Below, piece by piece: positions 60,484-64,000 of a stretch of DNA of 64,000 nt. Both the position numbers and the translations under genes were made by a program. The DNA is from Amphiura filiformis (Eukaryota; Echinodermata; Ophiuroidea; Amphilepidida; Amphiuridae). Under the pieces are notes generated by a model. It worked only from the letters and a program-made list of their open reading frames with translations, was not told where the DNA came from and ran no database searches. How positions within the stretch are numbered: the first letter of the stretch is position 1; each line of letters begins with the position of its first letter. The DNA is taken from positions 13,478,094-13,542,093 of the forward strand of contig NC_092647.1 in NCBI RefSeq assembly GCF_039555335.1, written 5' to 3'.

Positions 60484-60832
60484 AAGGGACGCACCATTAG
60501 ATTCTCAGGGGGGGGGCATGGGAGTTTGGGTCAGGCAGAATTTTTTTTTTTTCGCCGCCGAAGGCGGCGGAATTTTTTTTTTTTCGCCTCCAAGAGCACC
60601 AAATTTTTTTTTTTTCGCCGCCTTCGGCGGCGAAGTTATTTTTTTTTCAATTTTAATGTAAATTTGTATACAAAGTTGGGTGGGGAAAATTTTTTTTTTT
60701 TCATCAGTGAGGCAAAATTTTTTTTTTTCTCACTAGTGGGCAAAGTTGTTTTTTTTTTTTTCACTAGTGGGCAAAGTTTTTTTTTTTCAAAACACTCCCA
60801 TGCCCCCCCTGGAAATCTAATGGTGCGCCCCT
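60484..60832. mobile_element. MITE with GGGGCGCACCATTAGATT ends and T-run modules
   Basis: Inverted ends of about 40 bp, including CACCATTAGATT and GGGGGGCATGGGAGT and their complements. The interior is about eight T8-T14 runs, each followed by a short GC word: TCGCCGCCGAAGGCGGCGGAA on one side and its mirror further on, then TCACTAGTGGGCAAAG. A short relative is at 61529-61620. Confidence 0.85.
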
Positions 60833-61185
60833 AAGGTACAGGTTCTACAACCTGATTTATATTTGCATGTAACCATAGACCAAAATGGTCTATGATGTAA
60901 CTAATTGAATATATGCCTAAATACAACACCGTACTTCTTTGGACCTATTACAAAATGAGTTGAGGGAACTTGAGACCCACAATGTTCATTTACTTGAAAA
61001 GTGAACTCTAGGTCCAAATAATGAACACTACAGCATTTAATTAATCCAATTTGAAAACCACATTTCGATTAATTATTAATCTAGGCATTTTTTTACAATC
61101 CACACCAGATAATGATCTTTCTTCTTGTGTTTGTAAATTACAACCAACCATCCTCATCTGGCTCAACAGAAACAAATTCTGTTGA

Positions 61186-61425
61186 AAAGGGGCGCGGCCG
61201 ATCTTCAGTAAACGGCTCTTTTCAGAGCCACCAAACCTTTAAATTTAGCAGATAGGCGAGGTCTGCTTGTTTTCCGTGGACAAGGGGCGGTCTTCAGTGA
61301 ACGGCTCTTTTCAGAGCCACCAAAACCTGTAATTAAAATTAGCAGATCTATATAGGCGAGATCTGCTTGTTCTCTGTTGACAAGGAGCAGTCTTCAGTGA
61401 ACTTTTCAGAGCCATCAGTAGGCAT
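61186..61425 (+). repeat. Three-unit repeat carrying histone 3'-end-like stem-loops
   Basis: Units of about 90 bp contain TCTTCAGTGAACGGCTC followed by TTTTCAGAGCCACC. GGCTCTTTTCAGAGCC at 61214-61229 and 61303-61318 equals the animal replication-dependent histone mRNA hairpin; the third unit lost its 5' stem. No histone frame and no purine-rich downstream element is seen. Confidence 0.8.
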
Positions 61426-61528
61426 GGGGCGGCCTAGATGTATCATAGGTACTTTGTCCTGAAAAAGTCAGAGCTACTCCTGACGAAAGCTTGACAGTTC
61501 TAAACTTCGAACCCGCTAAAACCCCACT

Positions 61529-61620
61529 AAGGGGCGCACCATTAGATTTCCAGGGGGGGGGGGGAGTTTTTTGAAGAAAAAAAACTTCGCCCACTAGTGA
61601 GACGAAATGGTGCGTCCCTA
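61529..61620. mobile_element. 92-bp short form of the GGGGCGCACCATTAGATT MITE
   Basis: Left AAGGGGCGCACCATTAGATT, right ATGGTGCGTCCCTA. It keeps one CCACTAGTGAG module and an A run. Confidence 0.82.
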
Positions 61621-61824
61621 ATTGTTATGAATTCCTGTTGTAAAAGCCTATCCCACAATTCATCCTCATATTGGTATAGACTTATTTGCACATGGATTTT
61701 TATCTGTAGACTTTTAATTTTTTCAATCCTTCTCGTTTTCGCGGATGTTCACAAGGGGTTGCATTAATACAAGTAGCAAGTTTTTCAAGTTCAACCAAAC
61801 TTTTTTCCCTTCGTTTGATCAAAC

Positions 61825-61914
61825 CTAGTCTCCGTCCCAGCCGGTTTACGCATACTCCTTCGTCATGGAAACCTATAGTGACGAAGGAGCACAAACCGAC
61901 TGGGAGCGAGACTA
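61825..61914. mobile_element. 90-bp short form of the GTCTCGGTCCCAGCC MITE
   Basis: CTAGTCTCCGTCCCAGCCGG on the left and CGACTGGGAGCGAGACTAG on the right, with ACTCCTTCGTCA inverted inside. Confidence 0.8.
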
Positions 61915-63605
61915 GATCATATCAATATGCACATTTTCATGTGCATGTTTTTTTACCTAATTTCGATATAATCCCGCGGGTTCGACAGACTTTTTATAAA
62001 AAAGGGTCATAAAAACAATACTGCATAAAAAAACCATACTTTTGTAAAAGTTCATATTTCTGCGCTCGTTTTTTTAATAGCTTTTGGAAATTACAGAATG
62101 TTCAGTCAATGAAGCATACACATACACGCTGTTACATAGCCCCACATTTCAAAATATCATCCAGTCGTGATGTGAAAATAGGTTTACAACTTCTCTCATA
62201 AAACATGTCATTGGTATCAGCGAATCGTAAAACTTTCACCTAGTATGTTCAGATATTACACTATTTTATGACCTTGGTAATTTGCAACCCACTACCTAGT
62301 AATTTATCATTCAACTATTATCCACATTAACGCTGACAATTTTATCAATGTCAAGGTTAGGCCTACCTATTATATAAAAATTGAAAATGCGAGTACTTTA
62401 ACATCATTTAAAAACAAAATGTTTGCAATTTTCTTATATGAACAACATAATTGAACATGTTGAAAACAATCTGCAAGACTGTTTTCCCTGAACCCGGCAT
62501 TCAGTTTACCATGTTTACGCTGCGCCCGGCCCTTTCGGGCCACAGAGTGCGCGAGCATGCCAAGATGAGAGCCGCAGTTTCTTGAGCATGCGATCGTGAA
62601 CCATCGTCGTTTCGAGTCACTGAAATCACATATTCAGTCAAGCCTGGAAAAGTAGAGAACTCGAAAACCATATTCCAGGGAAATGTGCCATTAGAAGGGA
62701 AAGTTGTGTCTTTTAAATGAAGAATACATTCATCTAACCAGAAAGTGTCCCAAATACCAAATGACAATTTGAATGACATCTTTCACTTTTAGTCAATTTA
62801 TATTAATTTAATAATTTACAGTTTTAATTTTTTTTACACAATTTGCGAATTTTGCGCTGGGATCACTGAATTGACCATTTCGAAATATGGCGGACACAAT
62901 TGGATGGCGCTGCACGAAATGGGAAAAGTCTTTTGAATTTGCCGGGCTTTACCCTGAGGATGATTTAGGCACTTCCCACCACGCCACTGTGTTGACTTGC
63001 GGTTAGCACAGCTGTGTGAGTGAACATGACACCACTGCACGCACATTGCATTGACGGGCATGGTTAAATTTTAATTTGGACTGATATATTTACAATAAAA
63101 ACGCATTCACAATGCTAGTCGATTTCACATTTTATGTTACCTACAGAAGGTGATAATTATCCTTCATGCATACATCACTTTAGATCTGAAATCGACCAAG
63201 TAATAATGACACACGCACAATTCTTAAACAACATCTTTTGCACAGAATTCAATGGCATTTGAAAAGTAAAGTGGCAGTTGAAACTCTGGTGATAACACGT
63301 TTGCAGTGCATGATGGGGCTTCCTTAAATCATCCTCTGGGCTTTACCTAAGACTTCCCTCCCCCGATTCCCTCCTATTGCGTAGGCCCTATATGCCATAT
63401 TTTGAAAAAGGCATGGGGCTTTAACTGAAAGAGCGAAATGAAACCCAAAATTTCACGTGTCTATGCATATTTTATTATTTTCAGATATTGCATTTATTAA
63501 AGCTCTGTACGCCTTTCACTATACAAAAAAGACAATTAAAACTTGATTAGGCTATTATTTAATAACATCATTGACATGATGGTTAATTAATTGGTTATGA
63601 GTATG
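61915..63605. other. Gene-free DNA near the window end
   Basis: 62756-62875 is a degraded copy of the right half of the 3247-3537 MITE. 62501-62779 minus (92 codons) is open but unrecognised and shows no posterior Hox exon 1 features. Otherwise nothing recognised. Confidence 0.45.
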
Positions 63606-64000
63606 ATAAGGCCTATTATCCGAATGATAAGGACCGGTTCATATTCCATAAAATAGTATTTGACAAGCGAACATTTGCCGTATGATAAAGGCCGATTCAT
63701 ACTCCACAAAAAGTATTTGACAATCGAGCATTAGTCGCCGAATACGAAAGGGCCTATTCATAATCCACAAAAAGTATTTGACAATCGAAAATTCGCCGTA
63801 GAATATGATAAGGGCCGATTCATAATCCATAAAAAGTATTTGACAATCGAAAATTCGCCGTAGAATATGATAAGGGCCCATTCAAAATCCATAAAAAGTA
63901 TTTGACAATCGAACATTCGCCATAGAATATGATAAGGGCCCATTCATAATCCATTAAAAAGTATTTGACAATTATTGAACATTTGCCGTCGAAAATGGAC
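63606..64000 (+). repeat. 62-bp minisatellite running off the window
   Basis: Six or more units of CAATCGAAAATTCGCCGTAG, AATATGATAAGGGCCGATTC, ATAATCCATAAAAAGTATTTGA. Units at the left are more diverged. Open frames here are repeat artefacts. Confidence 0.92.

Noticed and set aside
60443..60834. Open frames rich in Phe
   Set aside because: They are translations of T runs inside a MITE.
62501..62779. Candidate exon 1 of the posterior Hox gene
   Set aside because: No Hox N-terminal motif, no hexapeptide-like Trp near a donor site, and the phase-1 donor needed to join 58324 is not apparent.

Overview
This is an AT-rich, repeat-laden animal window holding part of a Hox cluster. Three coding exons are convincing, all on the minus strand. 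A central-class Hox gene has exon 1 at 38748-39315 and its homeobox exon at 27151-27579, split by an 11.2-kb intron. The homeobox exon of a posterior Hox gene of the Hox9/10 type lies at 58071-58324. Its first exon is not visible and probably lies beyond position 64000. Minus-strand transcription runs from high to low coordinates, so the posterior gene is 5' of the central gene, which is the normal Hox order. Because the central gene is the next one 3' of Hox9/10, I call it probable Hox8, from position more than from diagnostic residues.

A single posterior gene with mixed Hox9 and Hox10 character, a typical deuterostome central Hox, and dense small DNA transposons point to a deuterostome, most likely an ambulacrarian (hemichordate or echinoderm). 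I cannot tell these two apart from the sequence alone. All other open frames are short and match no family I recognise.

Layout. 1-6000: AT-rich DNA, then a nested transposon complex in which a 4.87-kb element with perfect 23-bp terminal inverted repeats (TIRs) sits inside a 222-bp MITE. 6000-23000: gene-free, with foldback elements, perfect palindromes, tRNA-derived SINEs (one intact with a 10-bp target duplication) and TTAA-flanked elements. 23500-25800: two minisatellites, the larger 1.2 kb long, 3' of the central Hox gene. 27151-39315: the central Hox gene. Its intron carries a 170-200-bp tandem family, an hAT-like element with an 8-bp target duplication, a 1.98-kb foldback element with modular arms, and an inverted pair of 0.43-kb MITEs. 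39316-40791: a stretch largely free of recognised repeats upstream of the start codon, the best candidate regulatory DNA. 40.8-57.6 kb: intergenic MITE families. 57653-58095: a 63-bp minisatellite that runs into the last codons of the posterior Hox gene. 58.3-64 kb: intron or upstream DNA with T-run MITEs, histone-type stem-loops and a 62-bp tandem array at the window edge.

The most notable points are: an extra A in an A7 run that breaks the central homeobox frame at homeodomain residue 2/3; Lys and Ile in place of the usual Met at homeodomain positions 54 and 56 of the posterior gene; the minisatellite containing that gene's stop codon; and the dispersed histone 3'-end-like stem-loops.
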